In this document: in pieces, positions 24,096 through 32,384 of the stretch
Layout of the letters: each line of letters begins with the position of its first letter
Position numbering within the stretch: the first letter of the stretch is position 1
Assembly: GCA_024762995.1 (NCBI GenBank)
Contig: JANTGI010000023.1
Span: 1 to 32,384 of the forward strand
Direction of reading: 5' to 3'
DNA: 32,384 bases
Source of the DNA: Saprospiraceae bacterium
Lineage (GTDB): Bacteria; Bacteroidota; Bacteroidia; Chitinophagales; Saprospiraceae
The notes under the pieces: model-generated
Told to the model about the DNA's origin: nothing
Seen by the model: only the letters and a program-made list of their open reading frames with translations
The model's database searches: none
Made by a program: the position numbers and the translations under genes

Positions 24096-24144
24096 ATGGG
24101 GCGGCTTGGGAACTATTGAATAGAAGTCCACTCCCCAAGCATTT

Positions 24145-24212
24145 GCTCGCTATCAAACGGTAGTTTGCCCTATTGGGTTTGGTACCGAAGGATAGCGAGC
24201 ATTTGTTTTTTT
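24145..24212. terminator. Bidirectional terminator between the aldo/keto reductase and nrdJ genes
   Basis: GCTCGCTATC (24145-24154) pairs exactly with GATAGCGAGC (24191-24200), extended imperfectly outward, and is followed by a T-run (24206-24212). A second small stem (CAAAC/GTTTG) lies inside. It separates two convergent genes. Confidence 0.7.
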
Positions 24213-24218
24213 CGTCGG

Positions 24219-26798
24219 TTACTCACATTTGGAATCTCCGCAAAGTGTACAAACTTGGCAGCCTTCTTTATAAATAATCCCACCGCTTTCTCCACAGTTT
24301 TTGCAGGTTGCTTTCTGGTGTGAAGTGCCGTTTGGGATAAATTTTTTCAAGGCTCTGGCGACCCCGTTTTTCCAAGTATTTAGGTATTCGGCTTCGACAT
24401 TCAGGTCTTTAATCAGGTCGATGACATTGACTAGAGGCATTCCGTGTCTAAGGATACCGGAAATAAGCTTGGCATAATTCCAATATTCTTTGTCGAAAGA
24501 CCGAGAAAGACCTTCAAAGGTAGTTCGATAGCCATCTTTATCTACAATTTGGAAATCATATCGGCTTTTACCGTTATCATCTTTATTTTTGATGACCCAA
24601 GCTTGTTGAAAAGTCTTTGGTATGATGAAAGTATCGACTGCCTTGCCGGTAAAAACTTCATACGGGTGGTTATCCATCAAGCCCACAACCGCAATCCAAT
24701 CTTCACTGTTATTTTTGAAGCGAACGACTTCGGCCGGGAGTTTTTTGGGACGCTTAGGCGAATGGTTCACGCGAAACTTCTTCTTTTCATCTTTTTTGGG
24801 CTCATCAGAAACCAAAACACCGGTTCTGGAGCCATCACGATAAATGGTGATGCCTTTGCAACCTACTTCCCAAGCTGTATAAAAGATTTTATCCACCAGC
24901 TCTTGGGTTGCACTATTGGGGATGTTCACGGTCACGCTGATGGAATGATCGACCCATTTTTGGATGGCACCTTGTAGTTTTACCTTTTCGACCCAATCCA
25001 CATCGTTGGCAGTGGCTTTGTGGTAAGGGGATTGGGCGATGAGCTGATTTAATTTTTCGGTGCTATAATTTTGGACTTCTTTGACATTGTATCCATTGAC
25101 TTCCAACCAAACGGAAAATTTATGGTGAAAGACATTGTATTCTTCCCAGTGGTCTCCATTTTGATCGACAAAGGTGGCATTGGTATTTGTATCGTTGGGA
25201 TTTACTTTTTTTCGTCTTTTGTATGAGACCATGAAGACCGGCTCTAAGCCGGATGATGTTTGACTCATTAAGCTAGTGGAGCCGGTAGGGGCGATGGTCA
25301 ATAAGGCAATATTGCGACGACCGTGCTGAACCATGTCTTCGTATAATTTTGAATCCGCCGTTTTGAGTCGATTAATGAAAGGGTTGTTGACTTCCCTTTG
25401 CGCATCGTAAATGGGAAAAGCGCCCCTTTGTTGTGCCAAAGTAACCGATGAGCGATAAACATTTAGCGCAAGCGTTTCATGGACTTTTTGAGAAAAATCA
25501 GTGGCTTGGGACGTTCCATATCGAATACCCAATGCGGCGAGCATATCTCCTTCTGCGGTGATGCCTATGCCGGTGCGACGCCCATGAATGGCTTTTTCTC
25601 GGATTTTTTCCCAAAGTTCTTTTTCATTACGCTTGATGGTATCTGATTCAGGGTCTTGACTTAACTTATTCAGGATTTTGTCGATGTGTTCCAGCTCCAA
25701 ATCCACAATATCGTCCATGATGCGTAGCGCCAATCGAGCATGTTCTGCAAATAAATCAAAATCAAAGCGGGCATTCTCGGTAAAAGGATTTTTGACATAG
25801 CTATACAGATTGATGGCCAGTAGCCGGCAACTGTCGTAAGGTGTTAAAGGGATTTCTCCGCAAGGATTGGTGGAGACCGTTTGAAAGCCTAAATCTGCAT
25901 AACAGTCCGGAATAGATTCCTTGATTACCGTATCCCAAAACAAAATACCCGGTTCTGCGGACTTCCAAGAGTTATGGACAATCTTGTCCCAGATTTTTTT
26001 GGCATCAACCTTTTTTGTATATTTAGGATTCTGACTATCAATCGGAAAGGATTGTGTGTACTCCTTATGCGCATGGGCTGCTTGGACAAAGTCGTCGTCT
26101 AACTTTACAGAAATATTGGCACCGGTGACTTTATGAAGGTCTAATTTGGCGTCAATAAAATCTTCGGAGTCCGGATGTTTGATAGAGACACTGAGCATCA
26201 AGGCTCCACGTCTGCCGTCTTGAGCCACTTCACGTGTGCTATTAGAATAGCGCTCCATAAAAGGGACAATACCGGTCGAAGTTAAAGCACTGTTTTTGAC
26301 TGGTGAACCTTTGGGGCGGATGTGCGATAAATCATGGCCTACACCGCCCCGTCTTTTCATGAGTTGGACTTGTTCTTCATCTAATCTGATGATGCCTGCA
26401 TACGAATCCGCTTCATTACCGATTACAAAGCAATTAGAAAGGGAAGAGATTTGGAAAGGGTTTCCGATACCGGCCATTGGACCGCCTTGCGGCAAAATGT
26501 ATTTAAAATCTTTTAGAAGATGGAAGATTTCGGATTCTTTTAAAGGATTTTTATATTTTTTCTCAATCCTGGCTATCTGTTTGGCCAGTCTGATGTGCAT
26601 GTCTTTTGGGGATTTTTCGTAAATATTGCCGTCAGAATCTTTAAGTGCATACTTGTTGATCCAGACACTTGCGGCTAATTCGTCTCCTTTAAAATAAGCC
26701 GTAGAAGCGTCAAAAGCTTCTTCGTAAGAATAGGATTTAAGAGGCGTATTGGTGGATAGAGTAGGGGTGCCGGCTTTAGTGGTATTAGTTGGATTCAT
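24219..26798 (-). CDS. nrdJ: Adenosylcobalamin-dependent ribonucleoside-diphosphate reductase (class II)
   Basis: Reduces ribonucleotides to deoxyribonucleotides using a thiyl radical generated from coenzyme B12; needs no oxygen-dependent partner subunit. Cysteines align with the class II set: C123 in LSNCFVIG, the radical Cys C313 in NPCGEI (311-316), and C324, with E315 as the acid. C313 to C324 spacing of eleven equals C408-C419 of the Lactobacillus enzyme. The APTGSTSLMSQTSSG segment is typical of NrdJ. The C-terminus carries a Cys-rich tail (CKNCG...CQVCTLCGDSKCE). At 859 aa the length is normal. I see no cobalamin riboswitch upstream (26799-27146). Confidence 0.95.
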   Translation of the reverse strand: MNPTNTTKAGTPTLSTNTPLKSYSYEEAFDASTAYFKGDELAASVWINKYALKDSDGNIYEKSPKDMHIRLAKQIARIEKKYKNPLKESEIFHLLKDFKYILPQGGPMAGIGNPFQISSLSNCFVIGNEADSYAGIIRLDEEQVQLMKRRGGVGHDLSHIRPKGSPVKNSALTSTGIVPFMERYSNSTREVAQDGRRGALMLSVSIKHPDSEDFIDAKLDLHKVTGANISVKLDDDFVQAAHAHKEYTQSFPIDSQNPKYTKKVDAKKIWDKIVHNSWKSAEPGILFWDTVIKESIPDCYADLGFQTVSTNPCGEIPLTPYDSCRLLAINLYSYVKNPFTENARFDFDLFAEHARLALRIMDDIVDLELEHIDKILNKLSQDPESDTIKRNEKELWEKIREKAIHGRRTGIGITAEGDMLAALGIRYGTSQATDFSQKVHETLALNVYRSSVTLAQQRGAFPIYDAQREVNNPFINRLKTADSKLYEDMVQHGRRNIALLTIAPTGSTSLMSQTSSGLEPVFMVSYKRRKKVNPNDTNTNATFVDQNGDHWEEYNVFHHKFSVWLEVNGYNVKEVQNYSTEKLNQLIAQSPYHKATANDVDWVEKVKLQGAIQKWVDHSISVTVNIPNSATQELVDKIFYTAWEVGCKGITIYRDGSRTGVLVSDEPKKDEKKKFRVNHSPKRPKKLPAEVVRFKNNSEDWIAVVGLMDNHPYEVFTGKAVDTFIIPKTFQQAWVIKNKDDNGKSRYDFQIVDKDGYRTTFEGLSRSFDKEYWNYAKLISGILRHGMPLVNVIDLIKDLNVEAEYLNTWKNGVARALKKFIPNGTSHQKATCKNCGESGGIIYKEGCQVCTLCGDSKCE

Positions 26799-27026
26799 AG
26801 TGCAAAATAATTTAGGTGGTGGGCAATACGGGTTTACAACTGATTATATACAAATCTCTGTTTATATATAACCGGTTGGTTACAAAAAAAGTAGCTCCAT
26901 CGCAAAGGAGAAGCATTATAAAAAGCGGATTACACTATTTCCAAGAAAAACTGGAATGCGGATTGTGTTTCACGAAGGTAAATAATTTTTATAATAGTTT
27001 CCTTGTTAGAGAATGAATTTTTTTTG
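26799..27026. other. Intergenic region, no gene seen
   Basis: AT-rich spacer between nrdJ and the tamB tail. No credible frame, no cobalamin-riboswitch-like conserved core that I recognise, and no convincing TAnnTTTG box directed at nrdJ. Confidence 0.4.
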
Positions 27027-27059
27027 AAAAAAATCATCCGGTTAAAGCGTCGTTTTAAC
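27027..27059 (-). terminator. Possible tamB terminator
   Basis: Read on the minus strand, GTTAAAACGACGCTTTAAC (27041-27059) forms a short stem (six A/T-rich pairs plus a G-T pair) and is followed by a seven-T run (27027-27033). It is 88 bases beyond the tamB stop, on the same strand. Confidence 0.4.
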
Positions 27060-27146
27060 AGGAGGTATGGAAGTCATTGACTGTCAATATGGTCGAAAAA
27101 TGTTTCGTTTTAGGGGGTATTTTTTTGCGCAAGCTGAAGACCCAAA

Positions 27147-30100
27147 CTATTGCTGTACTGCTTTTTTTAGCCCCTTAAATAGTTCTTGGAAGGAATTGAA
27201 CTCTCTCTGGTAGCTCAAACCAAAGCCTGATTTCATGCGGTTGCGTGTCGTTCCGGTGTAATCTGGCGCAAACCTGTTGTAGATTTGGGCGCGGTATCTT
27301 CTGTTTTTTGACAGTACAATCTCAATGAGGATGTCTCCGGAAAAATCCGATGTGGCCACCGGAGATATTTGATTGTCGTCCAATCCGACGTTGCCGCCGA
27401 GTTGGATGGTTACCCGATTATTGAAGAAATGATTCTTTAGGTTAAATTGAAAGGCCCTGGACTGAATAGAAGTGGTGGGCACATTCCCGACTGTCTCATA
27501 GGTCTGATAAATATTTAGACCCACATCTACTTCCATGCCGGAATAAAACTTGCCGGTCCCGACTACCTCGGAGAGAAGGGAGTTGACATAGAGCGCAAAT
27601 TGGCTAGAGAGCAACTCCGATATGGTACTGGCGATGCCTGTACGAACGGCCCCCGATTCTTCGAGCCCTAAAGAGTTACCCGGCGATAAAAATCCACCGA
27701 AAACCAACAAGCCGAATACTTGCCTATTGAGTTCATTGGGGTCATTCTGTATGAGATTTAGTTTGCTGGACACATAGTTTTTGTTATTACCCACTAGATT
27801 TTTGATGTCCAAGGTAAAGGCAATATTAGGTTGAAGCATGGGGCCGGTTAAAATCAGACCAAGGTCTATGGGACTCGCTCTTTGGGCATCTTTGATGTCG
27901 GTAGAAGTCCCAATCGAGGAGAGCTCTTCTTTAATTAAAGGGTAAATGGGGGCACTCAATCCTTGGTAGAGCGCTTCAATATTGAGCTCCGCCTTCATAG
28001 GGTCTTTTCGCCAGGTAATCGTTCCGCCGGGCTCAATGATAAAGGGTTTGTTGACGAAATTCAGTAAGGTGAAGAGATATTCTCCTTTGGAGATGACATA
28101 TTGCCCATTCATCGTGAACTCACCGGAACGCAAATATTGCAAATGGAAAGTCCCGGTGCCTTGACTTTTGATAATATCTCCTGAAATCTCATCAAAGATT
28201 AATTGAATATCCGCATCTTCGGTTAAGTCCAGTTGCATGTCAATATCTAATCCAATGGGTTGGGTAGTTTCTTCTTCTTTATTAATTTTTTCATTTTGCT
28301 CTTTGAAGGAAACAAACTTAACAAACTTTGTATCTTGTATTTGTTTCTCGTCCGTAAACAAAAGCTTGAGGTCGGTATTCTTTAAGCTTTGCCCCAATAC
28401 TCTTAGTTTGGGTTGATTAAAGTTTCCACTAAAACCGGCAAAAGCATCTGCTAATACCCGCCCGTAGTAAAGAGGGTTGTCTCCTTTTTTGGTGTCTAAT
28501 ACTAAAAATTTATTAGATCGAATATTGACATTTAAACCAAAATTTTTGAACCTTTGATGGGTGAGCCCGCCTTCGATAAAGGCTTTGTTGCCATACTTGT
28601 CTTCTATTAATTGACCGGTGGCGTCAAATTTATTGGTGGTAATTTTGATGTTTTGATTATTGATATAGTAATGAGTTTTTAGATAGTCGATGGTTATTTC
28701 TCCTGTTTTAATGTTGGCGACTCCATCAAACTCCGGTCCGGTTAAGGGGCCTTTAATATTAATAAATCCATCAAAGACGCCTGCGGTTTCCGAAATTCCT
28801 TTGGGGATGATGTCTTCCATAATCGCAAATGGGAAGTCATTCACTTCTCCTTTAAGATATATGGATTTTGGTTGGACATGTTGGCCATTCCAAGTAGCGG
28901 AATTTTTGCCAAAATGAATATAGCCCTTGGTGGTCAGCAGTTGGTTTTTGCCAATATCCAGCTTTACATCCAACGGACTATGGAAGTCGGGCATTTTGGC
29001 TCGTAATTTAAATCTTCCGTAAGATAACTTGTTGATATTCAGTGTGTCAGCATCTATTCGCAAAGAAAGATCTTTTTTGTTTTTAATGTCATTAAAGCGA
29101 ATGTTGGCCACAAAAGGACCGGTATATTGAAAGTTTGGATAATTATATAAAGAGTTGATAAAGGATAAATCAAAATTCTTGAGGTCGAGATTTAGGCTAT
29201 TATGGGTTGGGGTGGTTAGTTCAATTTGACGATTTTCGGAAACGAAATTAATATTTTTAGCTTCCAAATAATTGTAGCTAAATCTTAAGAAATTGTCGGA
29301 ATCAATTTTCCATAAATCTTGAGCTACTTGAATTTTCGATGGATTAAATTGTAATTGATAGTAATCATCTTGGGGCAGGATGATGCCATTGATCCGGATG
29401 TTTTTGAGTACATTGCTGATGTTAGAAGATTTGACTCTAAACTCCAAAGTATCCGGATACAAATTAAGCTTAAGAGAGATGGGCGGTAGTGACTTTTTTT
29501 CGTTTAGTTGAGTTTCGAATATGTATCCATTCACCTTAAAGTCGTCTGCGGTACCTTTGGCATCCACGATGGTATTGAGAATGGCTTTATTACCCATGTA
29601 AATCCCGCCAACGGAGGCGTTTAGGTTGAACAGGTGCTTTTCGCTATTAAAATTGCCGGATAGATTTACATCTTTAAACGTGTCCACCTTGATGTTGATT
29701 AATTTAGTGATATTTAGGGTGCTTGGCAATTGAATGGAGAAGTCAATATCTTGTACCGGCAGAGAATCGGTAGAAGCGGTAATATTTAATTTTTGTGCAA
29801 ACTGGGGACTCCGAGAAATAATGTCTGATTTAATGACTTTGGATATGGTGGCCAAATCAAAAAGTCCGGATAGTTTGGCATTCACTAAGCTGGATTGGAT
29901 AGTGACAAATTTTTTCTCCTTGTCTTGTAGATTAAGGGAAATGAAAGCGGAGTCCAGTTTGTAGGAATCCGTTTTATCAACCAATCGAACATCTTTTAAT
30001 AGGGCATGCCCAATAAGCTCTTTTAAATTTTGGCCGTGGAGATTAAGATCAAATTCTCCGGTGATATTGAGTGGTTTTTTGGCCAGGTTAAGTTTGTATA

Positions 30101-31199
30101 AGTCTAGCTTTCTGACTTTAGAATCGAAATTGTATTTGGCGATACGATTTGTAAAATCTACGGTCCCATTAAAGTCAAAATTTAGGTCATCAGTTCGAGA
30201 TTTGATTTGCCCGTCAAAAAAGTTTTTCTCTAATTTTCCGTTTAGGGTGATGTCCCGATATTCATAATTTTTATAGACAAAATGCTGAATGGCACCCGTG
30301 AGCACGGCATGCGCATTTTTTAATCTAATTCCGCCACCTTCGCGGATGGATGAGCGAAAAGAAATTTGGCCGATATCTTTATTCTGAAACCAAGTCCCCA
30401 GGTCAAAGTCTTCTACGGATAGTTTGCCGGAGTAAGTGGCATTTTCTGTACCGTTTGAGATATTAAGATTGATGTCTCCCCCTACGGTACCGATGTCTGT
30501 TTGGAGTTCGCCAAAGGCTACAAAGTCGGTGATAAACCCTTCAAACTTTCCCTTAAAGTTGAGTTGTCCTAAGGTAAACAGGCTCTTGGGCGGATTAAAG
30601 TTAGGGAGTAAAAGTTGTAAGGTGTTTACATCGGTTTTGAGTTGTTGGACATCGAGATTGATGGAGGCATGTTCTTTATCAAAAATGTCAGATGCTTTGA
30701 ATTTGCCGATCATTGACGTCTTGCCTATCGAAACGGATAAATTATTGGCTCTAGGGTTTTTTACGGATCCAAACAGATTTCCTTGGATGTGAATGGATTT
30801 TTTACGGTTTTGTCTGAAGAATTGATTGTTGCGCCATTTTTTTGCAAAAAATAGCAGGTCATGAATGGCAATTCGGCTATCGGTGAGCTTCGCTTTCAGA
30901 AAAACATCTTCCTTAAAATTTTTAAAATCTTTAAAACTGCTGTATTTGAAAGATAAATCCTTACGGAGAAAAGTACCCGGTTGCTGTTGGGTGGCAGGAG
31001 TTTGGAGTGTAAAATCGGTGAGTTTGATTTCTTGATTAGAAATGTTGACCTTTTTTGCCGCAAGGCGCTCTACTTCAAAACCGGATTTTTCTTTTAGGCT
31101 TATCCGTGTAATTTGCGCTTGATATTCCGCATGCTGCATGGCAAAATTCTGAATATGGGCATTGATGTTTTTGACGTCAAGATGCTTGAAGTCTATCAA
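27147..31199 (-). CDS. tamB: TamB-like translocation/assembly module protein, C-terminal part
   Basis: Large beta-rich envelope protein (1350 aa in this frame) ending in the TamB (DUF490) domain, which forms a groove carrying lipids or assisting outer-membrane proteins between the membranes. The C-terminal 400 residues have repeated FXXG/FGGFL-type motifs (QVFGLLVFGGFLSPGNS), as in the family. The frame opens with TTG 31199 but continues upstream without a stop or ATG to the 11-G tract (31292-31302), where the reading frame of the preceding piece shifts. The sequence joins smoothly (LSINIKELRINDGQFHSDNF), so it is the rest of one gene. Reported here as one part of a split gene. Confidence 0.85.
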   Translation of the reverse strand: MIDFKHLDVKNINAHIQNFAMQHAEYQAQITRISLKEKSGFEVERLAAKKVNISNQEIKLTDFTLQTPATQQQPGTFLRKDLSFKYSSFKDFKNFKEDVFLKAKLTDSRIAIHDLLFFAKKWRNNQFFRQNRKKSIHIQGNLFGSVKNPRANNLSVSIGKTSMIGKFKASDIFDKEHASINLDVQQLKTDVNTLQLLLPNFNPPKSLFTLGQLNFKGKFEGFITDFVAFGELQTDIGTVGGDINLNISNGTENATYSGKLSVEDFDLGTWFQNKDIGQISFRSSIREGGGIRLKNAHAVLTGAIQHFVYKNYEYRDITLNGKLEKNFFDGQIKSRTDDLNFDFNGTVDFTNRIAKYNFDSKVRKLDLYKLNLAKKPLNITGEFDLNLHGQNLKELIGHALLKDVRLVDKTDSYKLDSAFISLNLQDKEKKFVTIQSSLVNAKLSGLFDLATISKVIKSDIISRSPQFAQKLNITASTDSLPVQDIDFSIQLPSTLNITKLINIKVDTFKDVNLSGNFNSEKHLFNLNASVGGIYMGNKAILNTIVDAKGTADDFKVNGYIFETQLNEKKSLPPISLKLNLYPDTLEFRVKSSNISNVLKNIRINGIILPQDDYYQLQFNPSKIQVAQDLWKIDSDNFLRFSYNYLEAKNINFVSENRQIELTTPTHNSLNLDLKNFDLSFINSLYNYPNFQYTGPFVANIRFNDIKNKKDLSLRIDADTLNINKLSYGRFKLRAKMPDFHSPLDVKLDIGKNQLLTTKGYIHFGKNSATWNGQHVQPKSIYLKGEVNDFPFAIMEDIIPKGISETAGVFDGFINIKGPLTGPEFDGVANIKTGEITIDYLKTHYYINNQNIKITTNKFDATGQLIEDKYGNKAFIEGGLTHQRFKNFGLNVNIRSNKFLVLDTKKGDNPLYYGRVLADAFAGFSGNFNQPKLRVLGQSLKNTDLKLLFTDEKQIQDTKFVKFVSFKEQNEKINKEEETTQPIGLDIDMQLDLTEDADIQLIFDEISGDIIKSQGTGTFHLQYLRSGEFTMNGQYVISKGEYLFTLLNFVNKPFIIEPGGTITWRKDPMKAELNIEALYQGLSAPIYPLIKEELSSIGTSTDIKDAQRASPIDLGLILTGPMLQPNIAFTLDIKNLVGNNKNYVSSKLNLIQNDPNELNRQVFGLLVFGGFLSPGNSLGLEESGAVRTGIASTISELLSSQFALYVNSLLSEVVGTGKFYSGMEVDVGLNIYQTYETVGNVPTTSIQSRAFQFNLKNHFFNNRVTIQLGGNVGLDDNQISPVATSDFSGDILIEIVLSKNRRYRAQIYNRFAPDYTGTTRNRMKSGFGLSYQREFNSFQELFKGLKKAVQQ

Positions 31200-31282
31200 A
31201 TCCGGTAGGCTATCTCTTGCTATGGATTGCTCAAAATTATCTGAATGGAATTGTCCATCGTTGATACGGAGTTCTTTAATGT

Positions 31283-32041
31283 TTATGGAAAGGGGGGGGG
31301 GGCATTTGGGGCATTGGGTTGATGTCCGGTGTCATCGGTCGGTTTGACCAAATTTTTGTGTTTGAAAGTTGAAAAACCGGGGTTGGTGAGTACGACACGT
31401 CGAATATCAAATTGGTTATTGTTTAGATTAATCGAGTCCATGGTGATGTCTCCTTGATGGATATAGGCATCAAAATTGGACATTTTTCGGTCATCTCGTT
31501 TATGAAATCTAATTTTGTCGAGCCGGATTTTTTGTAATGCAAGATTGATTTTTGCTCGGTCTTTTTTGGGTTTGTCTGATTTAAAGTAGTCCAGGAGGAA
31601 TTGGGCATTAAAATCGGTGCTGTCCTTATCCCTAAAGAGATAAATATTGGCTTGGTCAAGCTCGATTTCGTTAATGTCAAGTTCATTCTGAATGAGGGAG
31701 TAAGCACCCCGGCTCAGAGAAACTTGGACTTTGTGGGCATAAAGGAGTGTATCTTGATGAAGGTCTTCGATGTATAAGTCTTTGAGATAGAAACCATTGA
31801 TGAGACTAAATTTGAATCCGGAAATGCTGATTTCGGTGTTTAGTTCTTTTTCGAGTTTGTCGATGGTTTTGTTTTTTATATAGTTTTGTACGGCGGGTAA
31901 TTGAAGCACCATGAATATAAAAAACACGAGGAAGAATATAGAAATGCCTATTCGCTTTGGCCATTTTACGACAAAGTGGTAGATTTTTTCAGCCCGGCTG
32001 CGTTGAGGGCGTTTTTTCTTTTCTTTAGCTTCTTTCTTCAT
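31283..32041 (-). CDS. tamB: TamB-like protein, N-terminal part (frameshifted)
   Basis: First 252 aa of the TamB-like gene. It starts with a basic head and a signal-anchor helix (about 31-55, KRIGISIFFLVFFIFMVLQL), then a beta-rich AsmA-like domain (NTEISISGFKFSLINGFYLKDLYIED). The frame ends in APNAPPPFP with a stop 12 codons past the last clear domain, because the 11-C tract (31292-31302 on the minus strand) is one short of, or two over, the number that keeps frame with the C-terminal piece. This stop could be sequencing error, phase variation or a pseudogene. The full protein would be about 1630 aa. Confidence 0.85.
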   Translation of the reverse strand: MKKEAKEKKKRPQRSRAEKIYHFVVKWPKRIGISIFFLVFFIFMVLQLPAVQNYIKNKTIDKLEKELNTEISISGFKFSLINGFYLKDLYIEDLHQDTLLYAHKVQVSLSRGAYSLIQNELDINEIELDQANIYLFRDKDSTDFNAQFLLDYFKSDKPKKDRAKINLALQKIRLDKIRFHKRDDRKMSNFDAYIHQGDITMDSINLNNNQFDIRRVVLTNPGFSTFKHKNLVKPTDDTGHQPNAPNAPPPFP

Positions 32042-32384
32042 TAACTACCTAAGTAACGATGGAATAGGCAATCAGTTCCCTAAAGTAGAAGTGATTTAAC
32101 TTTTATTTAACCGGTTACTAATTATTGAATTCGGTGAGTTTGTTGGGGTGGAGTTATGGAATTGACTCGAACATTTATTTCGGACGTATTCCTACTTTCG
32201 TAAAAAGGCGCGACAAAGGTAAGAAGATTTGGGAAAAATGAATGTTTTTTTTTGGGGGAAGACTAACCAACATTTTTTCTACTTAGATGATTGAAAAAGG
32301 GAGTTTCCTAACCATTTAATTACGGCTCGATAATTTTGCGAAATTTGTATGATTTGTGACACTTATAGACATATCACGAACAAC
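32042..32384. other. Upstream region of tamB, no gene seen
   Basis: Contains the tamB promoter candidate at 32214-32221 and a second box TAATTTTG (32331-32338) on the plus strand, which could serve a gene starting beyond the right edge. No coding frame of note. Confidence 0.45.
32214..32221 (-). promoter_or_regulatory. Candidate tamB promoter -7 box (TACCTTTG)
   Basis: On the minus strand TACCTTTGTC is a perfect TAnnTTTG element, identical to the pyrD box. It would give a leader of about 165 nt to the start at 32041. No clear TTTG -33 element. Confidence 0.5.

Noticed and set aside
26816-27016. 66-codon plus-strand frame upstream of nrdJ
   Set aside because: No ribosome-binding or promoter support, atypical composition, and it lies in an AT-rich spacer.

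Overview
The window looks like a chromosomal segment of a Bacteroidota bacterium, probably from the Saprospiria/Flavobacteria side. The signs are a secreted protein with a C-terminal type IX secretion (T9SS) sorting domain, a type-B succinate dehydrogenase trio, an Omp85 protein and a very long TamB-like protein, AT-rich leaders without clear Shine-Dalgarno sequences, and TAnnTTTG boxes (the Bacteroidota -7 element) upstream of many genes. Most of the content is housekeeping metabolism, broken up by intergenic regions rich in repeats.

Layout. 1-120: start of a palindromic tandem repeat block. 274-1695: helical protein of unknown function. 1754-5258 (minus): sdhCAB operon. 5454-5625: a second block of the same repeat family. 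5833-8468 (plus): arginine deiminase-family enzyme, YbgC-like thioesterase and YihY-like membrane protein, packed as an operon. 8756-9073 (minus) and 9280-9894 (plus): rhodanese and LysE-family transporter, diverging from a shared region with a perfect CRP-type palindrome. 10129-10623: DinB-like protein. 10710-11130: dispersed repeat interrupted by a 160-bp MITE-like element. 11204-11380: tiny membrane protein. 11440-12708: T9SS-exported protein. 13006-14769: Omp85-family outer-membrane protein. 14927-15298: secreted EF-hand protein. 15493-16839: di-heme peroxidase lipoprotein, followed by a strong terminator. 17058-17807: SDR oxidoreductase. 17847-21620 (minus): pyrD-pyrC-pyrB-pyrI operon. 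21712-22263: unknown membrane protein. 22264-23099: palindromic element plus an inverted second copy of the 10.7-kb repeat. 23100-24095: aldo/keto reductase. 24219-26798 (minus): B12-dependent ribonucleotide reductase. 27147-32041 (minus): TamB-like protein split by a frameshift at an 11-G tract.

Functionally, pyrDCBI covers the carbamoyl-aspartate, dihydroorotate and orotate steps of UMP synthesis, and nrdJ supplies deoxyribonucleotides. Succinate dehydrogenase feeds electrons to menaquinone, and the class-2-type PyrD probably does too. The envelope group comprises Omp85, TamB and the T9SS cargo. I see no rRNA, tRNA, CRISPR array, phage or intact transposase. No obvious new multi-gene system is present. 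The items most worth a second look are the divergent promoters sharing one CRP-like site, the nested repeat elements, the homopolymer-split tamB, and a class-2-type PyrD with Cys at the catalytic-base position.
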